From Acestrorhynchus altus (Eukaryota > Chordata > Actinopteri > Characiformes > Acestrorhynchidae), in contig CM067521.1 of NCBI GenBank assembly GCA_034509495.1, positions 18,845,039-18,909,038 on the forward strand: 64,000 nt of DNA. Direction: 5' to 3'. Shown piece by piece: positions 63,052 to 64,000 of the stretch. Both the position numbers and the translations under genes were made by a program. Positions within the stretch are counted from its first letter, which is position 1, and each line of letters begins with the position of its first letter. The notes beneath the pieces are model-generated. The model worked only from the letters and a program-made list of their open reading frames with translations. It made no database searches and was not told the origin of the DNA.

Positions 63052-64000
63052 GTAAGACCTGTTTCAAGATAATCGAGAAATGTTCATTGCACAATAACCA
63101 TGTCTGCACACAGTCATTCCTCAAACTGAAGGTTCATTTGGTTCAGGCCTACAGCATTGCTCTTTGCTTAGTGGGTTGTCAAATATTGCAATGTTCGTTT
63201 TTTCCAATATCGTGTAGCCCTTAAAGACTAAACGTTTATTGATGTGAACACACAGCAATATCTACGGCTTTACAGCTTAAAGAGCTGCACCAGTGAAATT
63301 ACTGACAAATGTAGCAAAACACAGCCTGATAGCTGGTTGTGGGTTCTTTTAATAATGTATTGCTGTACACTGAACAAGTCTCAAATAAATTGCTGGATAG
63401 CATTAGGCTTAATTCATGTGACAGGACATTAGCGGCTATGGAACGAGGCCGGTAGTTAGCATGCTAATGGTGCACTAGCTATTTTGAACAACCTAGCTGA
63501 TGCATTAATGCTGGTGTTAGGCACGTGCGATGTTACACGAGACCATTGTAACACTAAGCAATGCATCTATGTTAGCTAACTTGGCTAATGTTATGCTGTT
63601 GGAGTAGTGCCTTTTCATAAAAAAGGCCAGTGGCTGTTCCTCAGAACCCTGAAGGAGTGGTAAAAATGTAGGCAGGACTAAAACGTTATTGGTCTTGCCC
63701 TGATTACTATTTTATTTTTAGATGGTAGAGGCTAAATTGTTTGAAAGTATTAAAAGGTTAATGCTTTTTAATTACTCTTGATAATTTATGCAACTCTGAT
63801 GATCATTTCCTGTCATAAAATTATAAACATAAATTGTCTTGGCTTAATTAAAAGAACAAACAAAAGCTTTAGTTAATCTTGGTGTGGCTTGACTAACTGA
63901 TAGTGGTTCTGTTTGTTTAAATGAAATAATGTATTTTCGTGATTGTTAGCATTCTTCATTACTCTGGTGATGTTTCATTGTTATATGTTTATCTATTTAC

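Overview
The window is vertebrate nuclear DNA, almost certainly from a teleost fish. The genes are split into many exons with GT-AG introns, two promoters are CpG-rich, and the DNA is full of di-, tri- and tetranucleotide tracts, minisatellites and fish-type transposon debris. Several dispersed repeats resemble ones I associate with otophysan fishes, but I cannot name the species. No operon, phage, plasmid or CRISPR features are present. The gene order arf4 - dennd6a - slmap matches human 3p14.3, which supports all three names.

Layout. (1) 1-2.2 kb, minus strand: exons 1 and 2 of a class II ARF GTPase (arf4); the rest lies beyond the left edge. Intron 1 carries a 44-bp minisatellite, and the promoter has CRE and UPRE-like motifs. 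(2) 2.2-4.2 kb: a 40-bp tandem repeat and a large imperfect inverted repeat. (3) 4.5-6.3 kb, minus strand, and 7.8-10.3 kb, plus strand: two complete, divergently transcribed ARF-family genes of six coding exons each. They share switch II changes not seen in ARF4 or ARF5 and look like a local duplication pair. (4) 10.5-14.2 kb: convergent 3' flank with several MITEs, one nested in another. (5) 14.2-36.8 kb, minus strand: complete dennd6a, 20 coding exons, 605 residues predicted. (6) 36.9-39.9 kb: an ATT-rich spacer with repeats. (7) 39.9-64 kb, plus strand: the CpG-rich leader and first three coding exons of slmap, with an intron 1 of about 19 kb. The gene runs off the right edge.

Function. 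arf4 and its two relatives are small GTPases of the Golgi and secretory pathway. DENND6A is a DENN-domain exchange factor for Rab14 in endosome recycling. SLMAP is a tail-anchored FHA protein of the STRIPAK complex. The cluster is ancient synteny, not a co-regulated pathway. The most unusual parts are the diverged head-to-head ARF pair, the minisatellites filling intron 1 of both minus-strand ARF genes, and CRE motifs shared by their promoters.

All splice sites were placed by hand from reading frame, GT/AG signals and protein similarity remembered from the families; no alignment was run. Exon boundaries are good for the protein genes. Repeat limits are approximate unless a target-site duplication is stated.
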